Part shown: in pieces, positions 32,057 through 42,779 of the stretch
Layout: every line of letters starts with the position of its first letter
Position numbering within the stretch: the stretch's first letter is position 1
Source: Myxocyprinus asiaticus
Taxonomy: Eukaryota; Chordata; Actinopteri; Cypriniformes; Catostomidae
Length of the DNA: 64,000 bases
NCBI RefSeq assembly: GCF_019703515.2
Contig: NC_059385.1
Location: 29,988,001 to 30,052,000 of the forward strand
Direction of reading: 5' to 3'
Program-made: the position numbers and the translations under genes
Notes under the pieces: model-generated
Database searches by the model: none
Told to the model about the DNA's origin: nothing
The model's input: the letters and a program-made list of their open reading frames with translations, nothing else

Positions 32057-33069
32057 TTAATACTGTGTATTGCCCCTTTTAGCATCAATGACAGCGTGCA
32101 GTCTTTTGTAATAGTTGTCTATGAGGCCCCACATTCTTGCAGGTGGTATAGCTGCCCATTCGTCTTGGCAAAATGCCTCCAGGTCATGCAAAATCCTTGG
32201 TCGTTTTGCATAAACCGCACGTTTGAGATCTCCCCAGAGTGGCTCGATGATATTAAGGTCAGGAGACTGTGATGGCCACTCCAGAACCTTCACCTTTTTC
32301 TGCTGTAATCACTGGAGGTCAACTTGGCCTTGTGCTTAGGGTCATTGTCATGCTGGAATGTCCAAGAGCATCCCATGTGCAGCTTTCATGCAGAAGAATG
32401 CAAATTGTCTGCCAGTATTTTCTGATAACATGCTGCATTCATCTTGCCATCAATTTTCACAAGATTCCCCGTGCCTTTAGAGCTCACACACCCCCAAAAC
32501 ATCACCAGCACCATGCTTGACAGTGGGGATGGTATTCTTTACTCTTTAGGCCTTGTTGACCCCTTTCCAAACATAGCACTTATGGTTGTGACCATAAAGT
32601 TCTATTTTGGTCTCATCACGCCAAATTACAGTGTGCCAGAAGCTGTGAGGCATGTCAAGGTGTTGTCGGGCATATTGTAACCGGGCTTGTTTGTGGCATT
32701 GGCACAGAAAAGGCTTCTTTCTGGTAACTCGACCATGCAACTCATTTTTGTTCAAGTATCGTCATATTGTGCTCCTTGAAACAACCACACCGTCTTTTTC
32801 CAGAGCAGCCTGTATTTCCCCTGAGGTTACCTGTTTTTCTTTACATCCCGAACAATTCTTTTGGCAGTTGTGGCTGACATTTTTCTTGGTCTACCTGACC
32901 TTGGCTTGGTATCTAGAGATCCCCGAATTTTCTACTTCTTAATAAGTGATTGAACAGTACTGACTGGCGTTTTCAAGGCTTTGGGTATCTTTTTATATCC
33001 TTTTCCATCATTATAAAGTTCCATTACCTTGTTACGCAGGTCTTTTGACAGTTCTTTTCTGCTCCCCAT
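32057..33069 (-). pseudogene. Tc1-like transposase, broken
   Basis: Minus-strand transposase of the Tc1/mariner (DD34E) group. The likely start at 33067-33069 gives MGSRKELSKDLRNKVMELYN, the N-terminal helix-turn-helix. The frame at 32546-32755 holds VIWRDETKIELYG (first catalytic Asp) and the frame at 32057-32293 holds WPSQSPDLNIIEPLWGDLKR (second Asp and the Glu). The middle catalytic region between them and the DNA-binding domain contain frameshifts and stops. Length would be the usual ~340 residues if intact. Confidence 0.92.
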
Positions 33070-33365
33070 GGCTCAGTATCTAGCCTGATCAGTGCATCCA
33101 TGTGAGAGCTAACAAACTCATTGACTATTTATACACAGACACTAATTGCAATTTAAAAAGCCACAGGTGTGGGAAATTAACCTTTAATTGCCATTTAAAC
33201 CTGTATGTGTCACCTTGTGTGTCTGTAACAAGGCCAAACATTCAAGGGTATGTAAACTTTTGATCAGGGCCATTTGGGTGATTTCTGTTATCATTATGAT
33301 TTAAAAAGGAGCCAAACAACTATGTGATAACAAATGGCTTCATATGATCACTATCCTTAAATAAA

Positions 33366-33398
<33 letters not shown>

Positions 33399-33812
33399 AT
33401 GATCAGTCATATTTTCAAAATCAATGCCAAAATGTCACAATTTCTGCCAGGGTATGCAAACTTTTGAGCACAACTTTATGTATGTGGGTCTGTAATACAA
33501 GTGTTAACATGTTTTGTTTTTCAAATCATGCATTAAAGTAAAAGGTTCTGATACCATAACATTGCGGGGGATGAGTAATAGAGTGAAAAATAAGTTTTTA
33601 TGACATCAAAATTGGCAATTGTACTCATGATTAGTGTGACAATGATTAAACCAAACAGTTGTTGTACATCCTCTAGTGTTCATTTCACCAGGAAAATGCA
33701 GCTAAACATAGAAAGTGGCACATACAAGTAATATGCAAAAAAGTATATAGAGTAATGTTCATTCTATTAGACCAGGTTGGATAAAGTTATTTAAATGTTA
33801 CCATTTATATAG

Positions 33813-33845
<33 letters not shown>

Positions 33846-34114
33846 TCATTATTTAAAAATAATGACAAACAGGTTCCTCAAACACTAACCCTTCTGCCAT
33901 TGGTCAACCAAACAGATAGTCCCACCTCAAACTCACAGCATTGGCTAAGCTAATTTAACATAAAAAGAAATTAGACACTTCGACTTTACATGTCCTCATT
34001 TAAATGTCTACAAAGAAGCCTTCATTTGCTCTGAGAAAAAAAGAGAGAGAGAGAGATATTAAAGAGGTCTCATTTTTTATTTTTCTTCTTATTCCTTGTA
34101 ATCCTAGAGGTAAG

Positions 34115-34970
34115 CAGGGTTGGGGAGTAATGAAATACATGTAACAGGAATACGTATTTAAAATACCAAATATAAGTAACTGTATTCCACTACAGTTACA
34201 ATTTAAATAATTGGTATTTATAATACAGTTACATTCAAATAGTATTTAGATTACTGAAGAGAATACTTTGCATTTTATTGTCATTTGTTTCATTTAATAT
34301 TTAGTCCTTTCAAATGGAAAAAAAACATTTATACATATAAATGATACAATCCACAAAGTGCATTTGAACAGTGGTGAAACACTTTCTTATAATGTGGTAT
34401 ATTCATACGAGCAGACAGAGAAGTAAGTTTGAAGTAAGTTTGGAGCAGAAGAAACAGAAATAAACCTTGTGTAAATTTTCAGCTTTACGCTAAGCTAAAG
34501 AGCTATTTCTAGCCATTTTACATGCACGTTACCAGGCACGATCATATTTTTTTATCAAGAAAATTCACGTTAGATCATCATTTCTTTTTCTCTAGTAAGA
34601 CCTTTGATATTAGGGCAAAAAATCGTATTCTTAATAATAATTTTTGTATTGTTTTCCTGTAAAAATATCTAAAAATAATTAAAACAAGATCAATTTGATT
34701 AATCTTGTTTTAGAATCAACACTGCATAAGATATTTAGCTTTTTCAGAGAATGTATTTTTAACATGTGTATTTTGTCTTACTGTACTGGCAGAGTTTTTA
34801 TATTCAAAAGAAGTTAAAAAATCTACCAGTGCTGAAGAAGTAATCCAAAGTATTTAGAATACATTACTGACCTTGAGTAATCTAACGGAATACGTTACAA
34901 ATTACATTTTACAGCATGTATTCTGTAATCTGTAGTGGAATACATTTAAAAAGTAACCCTCCTAACCCTG
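34115..34970 (+). mobile_element. hAT-type MITE, copy 1
   Basis: 856 bp starting CAGGGTTGGGGAGTAATG and ending, inverted, AGTAACCCTCCTAACCCTG. Flanking 8-mers gaggtaag (34107-34114) and gagataag (34971-34978) match at 7 of 8. Non-coding. An inverted relative lies at 37428-38263. Confidence 0.88.
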
Positions 34971-34978
34971 GAGATAAG

Positions 34979-36830
34979 CAATCATTTTGGTCATAAACGT
35001 ATAGTAAATGAAATCCCAGAAAAATCCATAAGCCTGTTTCTAGTTATTATAGATTCATGAAATGAGTTAAGCGTGTTCACACGTTTAACGGCTGTATGAG
35101 CAAATGGCAGAATTATACTGTAGCTCTTTAGTCATCCCTTGCATGTTTCTCCTGTTGCATTATAATGCATTAGACATTCAAATGCACCTCTGACAGCTTG
35201 AACACTATGATTAAGTAGTTTGTTCAGCTCTAAGGTTATTTTTCCTTGGGGCTCCGTAAGCTGTTTCTTGATGCTTAGAGCGTGGAAATTGAAAAATGCA
35301 CCTTGGCTCTGTCTCTGCCACCCATATTGATTGTTGGATCAACAGGGCATCCTTGAGATGTCGATAGATAAAGGTTTGTGTATGCACACTCCTTATTCAG
35401 TGTCACAACACCCTAAGGACTAGTGTCTTATGATCTGAGACTGCTCAGCACAGGGAGTATACATCAGGGGTATGATGTAATGCTGTGTGCTCGCGGCTTG
35501 CCGTAAGTTGTGGAAGGGGTGGAGTTGCCTGGCTGTGATGCTGGTCTGACAAAACAATTGTAATTAATGGTGAATGTGGCAACTAGAAAAACTTCTGTGA
35601 ACTCAGCACCTTGTAGATGTGAGTTGAATGCTTTACCTTCACCCAACGTTGTGTGAATATGAACGTTATTTGATATATAAGTGTTGGACTGAGGTTGGCT
35701 AATGTGCTAAAGCTAGCAGCAACACTGCATGTACGTTTTGAAACGTCACTTCCATCTGATGATAAACAGCAAATGCTTCCATTCAGTAAAAATAAATAAA
35801 TAAATATAATTTTAGTGTTCCATTTGGGACATTTTGTGCATATAAAAAACTCATACACTGGATGAGCGCATAGTGTATAATGTAAGTGCACTCTGCATAG
35901 TGCATCATTTGGGCAAAGCTCACGTTTAGATATATTTTGTCATACAGTCAACCAATCTGACAGTAATAAACCCAAAACTCCTCACAATTTTACATATTCC
36001 TACTACAAAACACTGTGAATTTTCTGCCAGTGGATCGAAAGTTCTGCCACTGAAATCGGTCTGCGCTTACCTAAATTCAAACCACTGCCCGCAAGTGGCC
36101 AAAGCTTGGAGTGTTGGTGGACGTATGGGCACATGGTAGGTTCAGTTTCATGTGAAATGTCCACAAAGTGATGCTAAAATTGAATTCAGTATTTAATTGT
36201 AGATTATGTAGGCTTATACAGTCAATAGGAATGCATTTTTTGTTATCTACACGCCCAAACCCAAACGTTAAGCCTAACCATAAGTGGAGTAAAAATGTAA
36301 TTTTACAGCAAAAATGTGACCTCCAAATCACAATCTCCATGTTTTATGTGAACACGAAAACTTCTTGGCTCCCATGTCTCCAGAATCTGAGTTTCGGAGA
36401 CTGCCTGTGCAACATGCTATCAGTAGCTCCACAGGAAAAGGTTATTATGGTTGAATTGATGCAAAAATTGGGGGATGGTGCTTGTTAGTAATTCGGCAGC
36501 ATAGGGTTGATATCAGGATACATTAACTTTTGGAAGCTACATGTCGATATCCTGTGTGATCATATTGACCAAAGCTGGCACAGACCTTCAGACTGTTCTG
36601 ACTTGAGTTGTTATTTCTTTTCTAACTGATCCGACTTCCAGGATCCTGACTTTCCAGGCGGGTGATAAATATCCCAAAAACCCCTTCTATTGAAAATTTC
36701 TGACTATAATTCCTTCTAGAAATTTTTTAAGATACATCCAACACATCAGGTAAAAGATATGCTGCTTTCTGAAACTTTATTTGCTGGTATTGCTGTTGTG
36801 TTAATTTTTTTATATATTTATTTGGTAACA
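34979..36830. other. Intron sequence, mostly unassigned
   Basis: No gene seen. 35000-35450 is non-repetitive and could hold regulatory sequence. 36100-36390 looks like a dispersed cyprinid repeat (acgcccaaacccaaacgtta, gtctccagaatctgagtttcg). The remainder is AT-rich without clear structure. Confidence 0.5.
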
Positions 36831-36832
36831 CT

Positions 36833-38453
36833 TTAGTTTAGAGATCAGAATTTAGACAGTAATTCATGACTAATAATTACAGTGACTAGTAAGCTACTAG
36901 TTATGGACTTGTTTGGCATTATAACATATGAACTGTATTATGCCTTTGTTGGCTGATTTCCTAGTCTTGCTTTATAGCCCCTTTATATTTGCTTTTGTCA
37001 TAACAATATTTTTTTTAGCTAAAAACAAAACATATCAATAGCTATGTGATGCAAAATACATCCTTAATAGATTCTCAGTACTCTGTGTGAATGTGCAGCT
37101 TATAAGTATGAAATACATGTAGAATAAATGTAGTATTTCAACAAAGCAGGGAAGGTTAGGGTTAGGTTTAGGGGTAGGGGTTGGTCTAGGGTGTTTGCAG
37201 AACTCTAAATAAAGAATAAACACGCTGCAGTAATGCCTCTATACTGTATGGTAGTATTCAATTAGGGGTGCAAATAAAATCTAACACTATTTGCCCTTAG
37301 TGCAAAGATTATGCTTTTTGTTGCTGTTTACACTAAGCATCAAATGTCTCTGCCTTCAATATTTATTTTATACTTACAGTGTAAGTTGCACATTCACAGA
37401 GCTATTGGTATCTTTTGTTTTTACTAACAGGGTTGGGAGGGTTACTTTTGAAATGTATTCCACTACAGATTACAGAATACATGCTGTAAAATGTAATTTG
37501 TAACGTATTCCATTAGATTACTCAAGGTTAGTAACGTATTCTAAATACCTTGGATTACTTCTTCAGCACTGGTAGATATTTTTCACTTGTTTTGACTATA
37601 AAAACTCTGCCAGTACAGTAAGACAATATACACATGTTAAAAATACATTCTCTGAAAAAGCTAAATATCTTATGCAGTGTTGTTTCTAAAACAAGATAAA
37701 TCAAATTTATCTTGTTTTAAGGATTTTTAGATATATTTACAGGAAAACAATACAACAGTTATTATCAAGAATATTTTTGCCCTAATATCAAAGGTCTTAC
37801 TAGAAAAAAGAAATGATGATTTCTTGATAAAAAATATGATCGTGCCTGGTAACGTGCATGTAAAATGGCTAGAAATAGCATTTTAGCTTAGCGTAAAGCT
37901 GACAATTTACACAAGGTTTATTTCTATTTCTTGTGCTCCAAACTTACTTCAAACTTACGTCTCTGTCTGCTCGTATGAATGTAACACATCATAAGAAAGT
38001 GTTTCACCACTGTTCAAATGCACTTTGGATCGCATCATTTATATGTATAAATGTTTTTTTCCATCTGAAAGGACTAAATATTAAATGAAACAAATGACAA
38101 TAAAACGCAAAGTAATCTCTTCAGTAATCAAAATACTTTTTGAATGTAACTGTATTCTAAATACCAATGATTTAAATTGAAACTGTAGTGGAATACAGTT
38201 ACTTATATTTGGTATTTTAAATACGTATTCCCGTTACTTGTATTTCGTTACTCCCCAACCCTGTTTACTAATAAGTTAATTGTTAGGGAAAAAACAAAAA
38301 ACAAATGTAGTGGCTATAAGGCAAGAATAAGAAATCAATGAACAAAGGCCTAATAAATACCTTATAATTCCCAAAATGTCCATAACTAGTCCCTTACAAG
38401 TCCAGTCATTAATTACTGTCTGATTTCTGATCCCTAAAATAAAGTGTTACCAT
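36833..38453. mobile_element. DNA transposon with TGGTAACACTTTA ends
   Basis: The ends TGGTAACACTTTAGTTTAG and the inverse aaataaagtgttacca (to about 38451) are inverted repeats of a type common in fish. Inside are a ttagggttaggtttagggg block near 37150 and the hAT MITE copy 2. No transposase frame found. Confidence 0.75.
37428..38263 (-). mobile_element. hAT-type MITE, copy 2, nested
   Basis: 836 bp, reversed relative to copy 1, from CAGGGTTGGGAGGGTTAC to ccccaaccctg. Flanked by a perfect 8-bp target duplication tttactaa (37420-37427 and 38264-38271), which fixes it as hAT superfamily and recent enough to be unblemished. Inserted within the TGGTAACACTTTA element. Confidence 0.93.
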
Positions 38454-38477
38454 TAGTTTTTTTACAGTTGATTACCT

Positions 38478-38650
38478 ATCTTTTCTTTTTTTTTTTTTTT
38501 TTTTTTACTATGCAGTGCCTCCCTTGCCTCCTTGAAAAAAAAAGCCCCTCTTATGTTTATTTGTGCGTGTGTGGGTGCGTGTGCATGCGCGCGTGCATGC
38601 GTGTCTGTGTGTGTGCGTGTGTGTGTGCGTGTGGGCAAAAAAAAAAATAA
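38478..38650. repeat. Poly-T and GT-rich low-complexity tracts
   Basis: About 25 T (38483-38507) followed by a GTGTGCGTGT-type tract (38563-38634) and a poly-A run. Open frames here (Cys/Val repeats) are artefacts. Confidence 0.88.
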
Positions 38651-38879
38651 TAATTTTTTAGGTAAATGTGCTTCATTGGCAACATGTATATATTTAAATT
38701 GTTATTTAATCTGGCTAAATTTACCTGACAAATTGTGTGTGTGTTTCTAAGACAGTCTGGCTCACCTCCTTTGTTGACATTTAACCCATTAATGAGAAAT
38801 ATCTCATTAGTGGCTACATTGCATGATATCCCTATAAATAGCATATAACAGTTCACACAATCAACACAGTGTAGTGCTG

Positions 38880-39200
38880 AAGGAATTCCTTGACTTTCAC
38901 ATAGTCATTTCTTTGTGATAACAGCTAAGGTGTTTCCAGTACCTTTCATATAAATTGCACTGCTGGTGGCTGGGCATCAAAAGGGGTTTAGCACCTCAGA
39001 CAATTATCTATTAAACCTGTTAGTGGGCACTAGCGATCCTGTTGAAGGGGGGCTGAGGGAAAAACTCTCATTAGCTTGAGTGACAGAACCTGTGCTGTCC
39101 AGCCTCTTTTATCCCATCAGTCGAAAGTTAGACATGAATTTTGGAAGTGGCACATAATTGCTTTTTCTCTCCACAACAGTAGACACGCTCTCTGGCTTGG
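38880..39200. promoter_or_regulatory. Possible conserved non-coding element
   Basis: Non-repetitive, balanced composition, no transposon ends; includes caattatctattaaacctg and ctcattagcttgagtgac, which look like clustered homeodomain/SOX-type words. Only an alignment could support a function. Confidence 0.25.
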
Positions 39201-39529
39201 CTGGCTGGCATATTTATATTCTATGATGTGAGGGCGAGGAGGGGTACGCTGCTACACACACTTAAACGCTGCACTCAAACGAGAGTTTTTTTAGCTTGCC
39301 TTAACTCTGTTAAATGGTCCTGTGGTGTTTTGGATTTGAATGACTCAATGACTCAAAAACACTTCCATGCCCTTCATGGAATGCCCCTCATATATCCCTC
39401 TTTTGCCGCCTAATCTGTAAATTTGTAGATTTGTTGACTTGAAAAATGTATTAAAGAATAATAAGTCTTGTTTCGTTTGTGAAAGACGTGGTATTTTCAT
39501 ATGAATCTGTGATTACATTGATATGGACA

Positions 39530-40120
39530 CCAGAAAGTGGCTTTTTGCGAGAAAGTGGGTTATTGAGAGAATACAGCTTTCTGGTTTACATGCACTGTAT
39601 AAGCGGTGTACTCTTTACTCCCATATACATGCGGCTTGGTCTATAGCAATGTAATTGAATAACAAATATGGGATCTGAGGAGGACTTTTTTTAAATCTCT
39701 GTTGCTTCACTTTATTTCCAGATATTCCAGAGTTTTTGCTGTGTTTGTTTCCTTAACTTTCTGTTGCTACCTGCAGCGGAATTGCAGTGAAGTAGTGGGG
39801 TTTCCCTCTTATGTAAAACTCAGGAATTTCCCCAATGTACAAGCGCATATATGCAAACCTGAGGGACAGTCGATATTTTACATCGGTGTGTATAAATGGG
39901 TATAGTTTACAGTTTGTGTGATTTTTGCCACTGTACTCCCAGAAATGTTGAATTCTTTCCACTGTGCTGACATGTTGTTGAGCTCCATCCTATGACATTT
40001 GTTATCCCGGTCTGTTCCATGCACACACACTCTTTAAACACCCATCAGAACACCGCTTATGCATTTACTTGGCCTCAATAAGCCATGTTTTCTGGGAGAA
40101 ACCAATGTTGGGTTTGTCTA
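39530..40120. repeat. Degenerate inverted-repeat element
   Basis: Left part has tttacatgcactgtataagcggtgta (about 39585-39610) and right part has acaccgcttatgcatttact (about 40050-40070), an imperfect inverted pair. It resembles a decayed MITE. The frame at 39702-39905 is not supported as a gene. Confidence 0.4.
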
Positions 40121-40309
40121 AAAGATGAAAAACATTAAAAGTAACCTTTCTAAACTTGTTCACATCATTTACTTGGAGACATATATTTAATTTTCCTTGG
40201 ATACACAACAGCAAGAAAAAAGCACAAGAATTTCAGCCCCTTGTAAAATAATCTGCATCCTTTAAAGCCACAATTTCCATAACAAAATCCTGAAGTCAGG
40301 ACAGGGTGT

Positions 40310-40600
40310 TGTAGTTAAATGGGACAGGATACTGAAGAGAGAAAGGGGTCACCATGCCCTCCCTTATGTAATCTCTCAGGAATGTACAAATCTCCTATTC
40401 CTTTGGGCTTCCCCCTTTCCTCACTGTCTAGGCTAAGATGTTTTCAACAGCTCTGAGACAAAGATTAAAATACAGCCCGTAGATAATACACAACGAGTGG
40501 CAGATCTAAGTGCTGTCTGCTTCGAGCATCTTTTCACACCTTTGAGAAATGGGATGAATTTATAATGTCCCCGCTGATATAGTTGAACAGATGATGAAGG
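40310..40600. promoter_or_regulatory. Possible conserved non-coding element
   Basis: Compositionally unique block between repeats, with acaaagattaaaat and tctttgag-like words that could be TCF/SOX sites. Flagged only as a candidate. Confidence 0.22.
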
Positions 40601-40879
40601 TGCTATTGTGCAGCTTTCAATACCGTGGTGATCTCAAAAGCTGGAGCCATCAAATGCAATTAATAGATCAAGAGATGATGTTATACTCTAAGAATTATCA
40701 CAGTCAAATCAAGCTTATACTTTTAGCTAAGCATTGTGTGGATTGGAGGCCTATATCTCTTCTGAATACAGATTATAAGACTTCACTCTAGTGAGTTCAA
40801 ATGTGATTTATCGCACCATCTTTCAGGGTCCCCAATGGCCAGCATTAAAACAAGACTCTAAGTGCATTCATTATATTAA

Positions 40880-42060
40880 AGCTACACTATGTAACTTTTG
40901 GTCCTCTAGCGGTTAAAAAATAAAACTGCATAACATTGTTTTGGTAATGACGTAAGTCGTGCTTCGGCTCTGCTCCTCTGCGCGGATGAATGTGGTTCTA
41001 GGCACCAGTGTACACATGGATACAGGACATCTTATGTGGACAAATAAATAATGAAAGAAAAGAAAAGACGGATATCCGAAAACATGTCATCTGAGCAGAT
41101 AAGAGCCATATCTTATGCTGTTGTTTTGACAAGTTGTAAAGATATATTTTTTTAAACAAATGACTTTATAAAAGTTAGGCAACGTTTGTTAACATTAGAC
41201 ACAATGATTGCTAGTCTGATGAGGTCAAACGTTGTACAGTTTTTATAACTGCAGGATATTCTGGCCAAATAGACCACGGTAGTAACAAATTTATAGAATG
41301 TCACTGTTACCAACCAGTGGTCAACATCATTTCAAGACTCACATGTCCTTGGCAAGCCTAGGATTAAAGGATATATTTATATAAATTATTGCTGTTATAA
41401 AGAAAAATACACACATGTGCTAGCAAGTGAAAAGTTCTGCACTAATTACAGTATAATTATTGTATTTCACTACAAACAAACACATAGGTGTGTGTGTGTG
41501 AGATTACACAACTATACATAAACCATATCAATAAAATATCTTATCTGTTGAGTAAGGAAAAAAGGCCATCTCTGGGTCGCTTTTAAATCCTTTCAGTTGT
41601 CGCCACCTCTGAAAAGCCAAGCCAATGTTGATTCTGGTTTTATTACGGACTCTGTCGCTTTCCCTTTTTGCTTGTAGACTCTGCTCTTTTCCCAACCGTT
41701 GATTCCCTGGAGGTTTGCCATTTTGAATGATCCATGGTAAATTTTTCTCATTCGTTGTGACATCAGACATTCAGGTTCACGCTACTCCCACACTATACAC
41801 GCGCTACAGTGGCCGGATCTTATTTTCTCTGTGTATGGATATGACATCAACACACACGGGCGATTGAGGTATGTATACAATTTCCCACGAAATCCATCCC
41901 GACAGCTCTAAAATATTTATAATATAATATTATTATTATTATAGGTTTATCAAAGTGTATTTGGGTAAAGACATGGTTTGGAAGATGGATTTTTGTTGCA
42001 CTCTCTCATTAATAACATTTTGTTATTTTTTTAACAAAAAAAAAGTTACATAGTGTAGCT
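40880..42060. mobile_element. TTAA-target DNA transposon, 1.18 kb
   Basis: Perfect 20-bp inverted ends AGCTACACTATGTAACTTTT at 40880 and the inverse ending at 42060, each flanked by TTAA (40876-40879 and 42061-42064). The target site and size fit a non-autonomous piggyBac- or Kolobok-type element. It carries a short minus-strand frame at 41528-41770. Confidence 0.93.
41528..41770 (-). pseudogene. Short frame inside TTAA element
   Basis: 80-codon frame with RVRNKTRINIGLAFQRWRQL followed by KGFKSDPEMAFF. I recall very similar RTRVNIG-AF-RWR-L--KGFK-D-E-A-FLL segments in many predicted fish proteins, where they seem to be transposon-borne. This suggests a remnant of the element's own gene or a captured exon. 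Function unknown; no catalytic motif is visible. Confidence 0.45.
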
Positions 42061-42162
42061 TTAAGATAGAATAACTTCAGTTGGGCTTATTATAATACCA
42101 TAGCATGGATATAGAGGCCTTTATCACTACTGGGTACAGATTATAAGATTTTCCCTAATGTG

Positions 42163-42523
42163 GGGGGGCCTGGTGACTCCAGCCAGGTCTTCTAAGCAAC
42201 CAAATTGGCCCGGTTGCTAGGGAGGGTAGAGTCACATGGGGTAACCTCCTCGTGGTCACTATAATGTGGTTCGTTCTCGGTGGAGTGCGTGGTGTGTTGA
42301 GCACGGATGCCGCGGTGGATGGCGTGAAGCCTCCACACGCGCTATGTCTCCGTGGCAATGCGCTCAACAAGCCACGTGATAAGATGTGCGGGTTGATGGT
42401 CTCAGATGCGGAGGCAACTGGGATTCATCCTTCGCCACCCGGATTGAGGCGAATCACTACATGACCACGAGGACTTAAAAGTGCACTGGGAATTGGGCAT
42501 TCCAAAATGGGTGAAAAAACTAA

Positions 42524-42556
<33 letters not shown>

Positions 42557-42560
42557 CATA
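42163..42560 (+). mobile_element. Long tRNA-type SINE lacking its tRNA head
   Basis: Body matches the full-length SINE at 53437 (gactccagccaggtct, gcaaccaaattg, gagggtagagtcaca, gccacccggattgagg, gaattgggcattcca) but the ~70-bp tRNA-like head is missing after gggggggcc. It ends in an AT-rich tail and is flanked by target duplications tttccctaatgtg (42150-42162) and tttcccctaatgtg (42561-42574). Confidence 0.9.
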
Positions 42561-42779
42561 TTTCCCCTAATGTGTACAAACTTTATCATGCCATCACTTG
42601 GTTTTCCAAGGGCCAGTACTAAAACAAGAAGCTTTAAGTGCATTAATTTATATTCAGATAAAACAAGTTTAATTGAGCTTATAATGAATATCTTTTAAAG
42701 GGAAAATAAGAAAAAATGGGACAGCATAATGAAACCAGGCACAAAGTAAACAGACATTAAAATCTATTAAATGAAGCCA

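Larger units (their letters stand above)
28137..33476 (-). mobile_element. Tc1-like DNA transposon interrupted by a DIRS
   Basis: Inverted ends are CAGTTGTGCTCAAAAGTTTG (28137) and the inverse caaacttttgagcacaactt (ending 33476), each followed by cataccc. TA dinucleotides at 28135-28136 and 33477-33478 give the Tc1/mariner target duplication. Transposase coding sequence lies on the minus strand at 32057-33069. A DIRS fragment (28205-31905) sits between the left inverted repeat and the transposase 3' end. A poly-T run (33368-33396) lies near the right end. Confidence 0.92.
27737..33780 (-). mobile_element. tRNA-headed dispersed element, copy 2, host of a Tc1
   Basis: Reversed copy of the element at 25171: the right end reads attctattagaccaggttgg and the left end gtcagcctggtctcc. 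About 700 bp remain after subtracting the Tc1 at 28137-33476. The tRNA-like head at about 28045-28115 (minus) keeps a perfect B-box word GTTCGAATCC and an A-box-like TGGTAGCTCACC, better preserved than in copy 1. Confidence 0.72.
40700..42670 (+). repeat. Old tandem duplication of a ~190-bp unit
   Basis: Unit 1 (about 40700-40879) and unit 2 (about 42070-42162 plus 42575-42655) share ttgg/atagaggcct, tacagattataaga, catcactt/catctttc, gggccagtactaaaacaaga and taagtgcatt in the same order. A third partial start (ttgagcttataatga) follows at about 42672. Unit 1 is separated from unit 2 by the TTAA element and unit 2 is split by a SINE. Confidence 0.75.
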
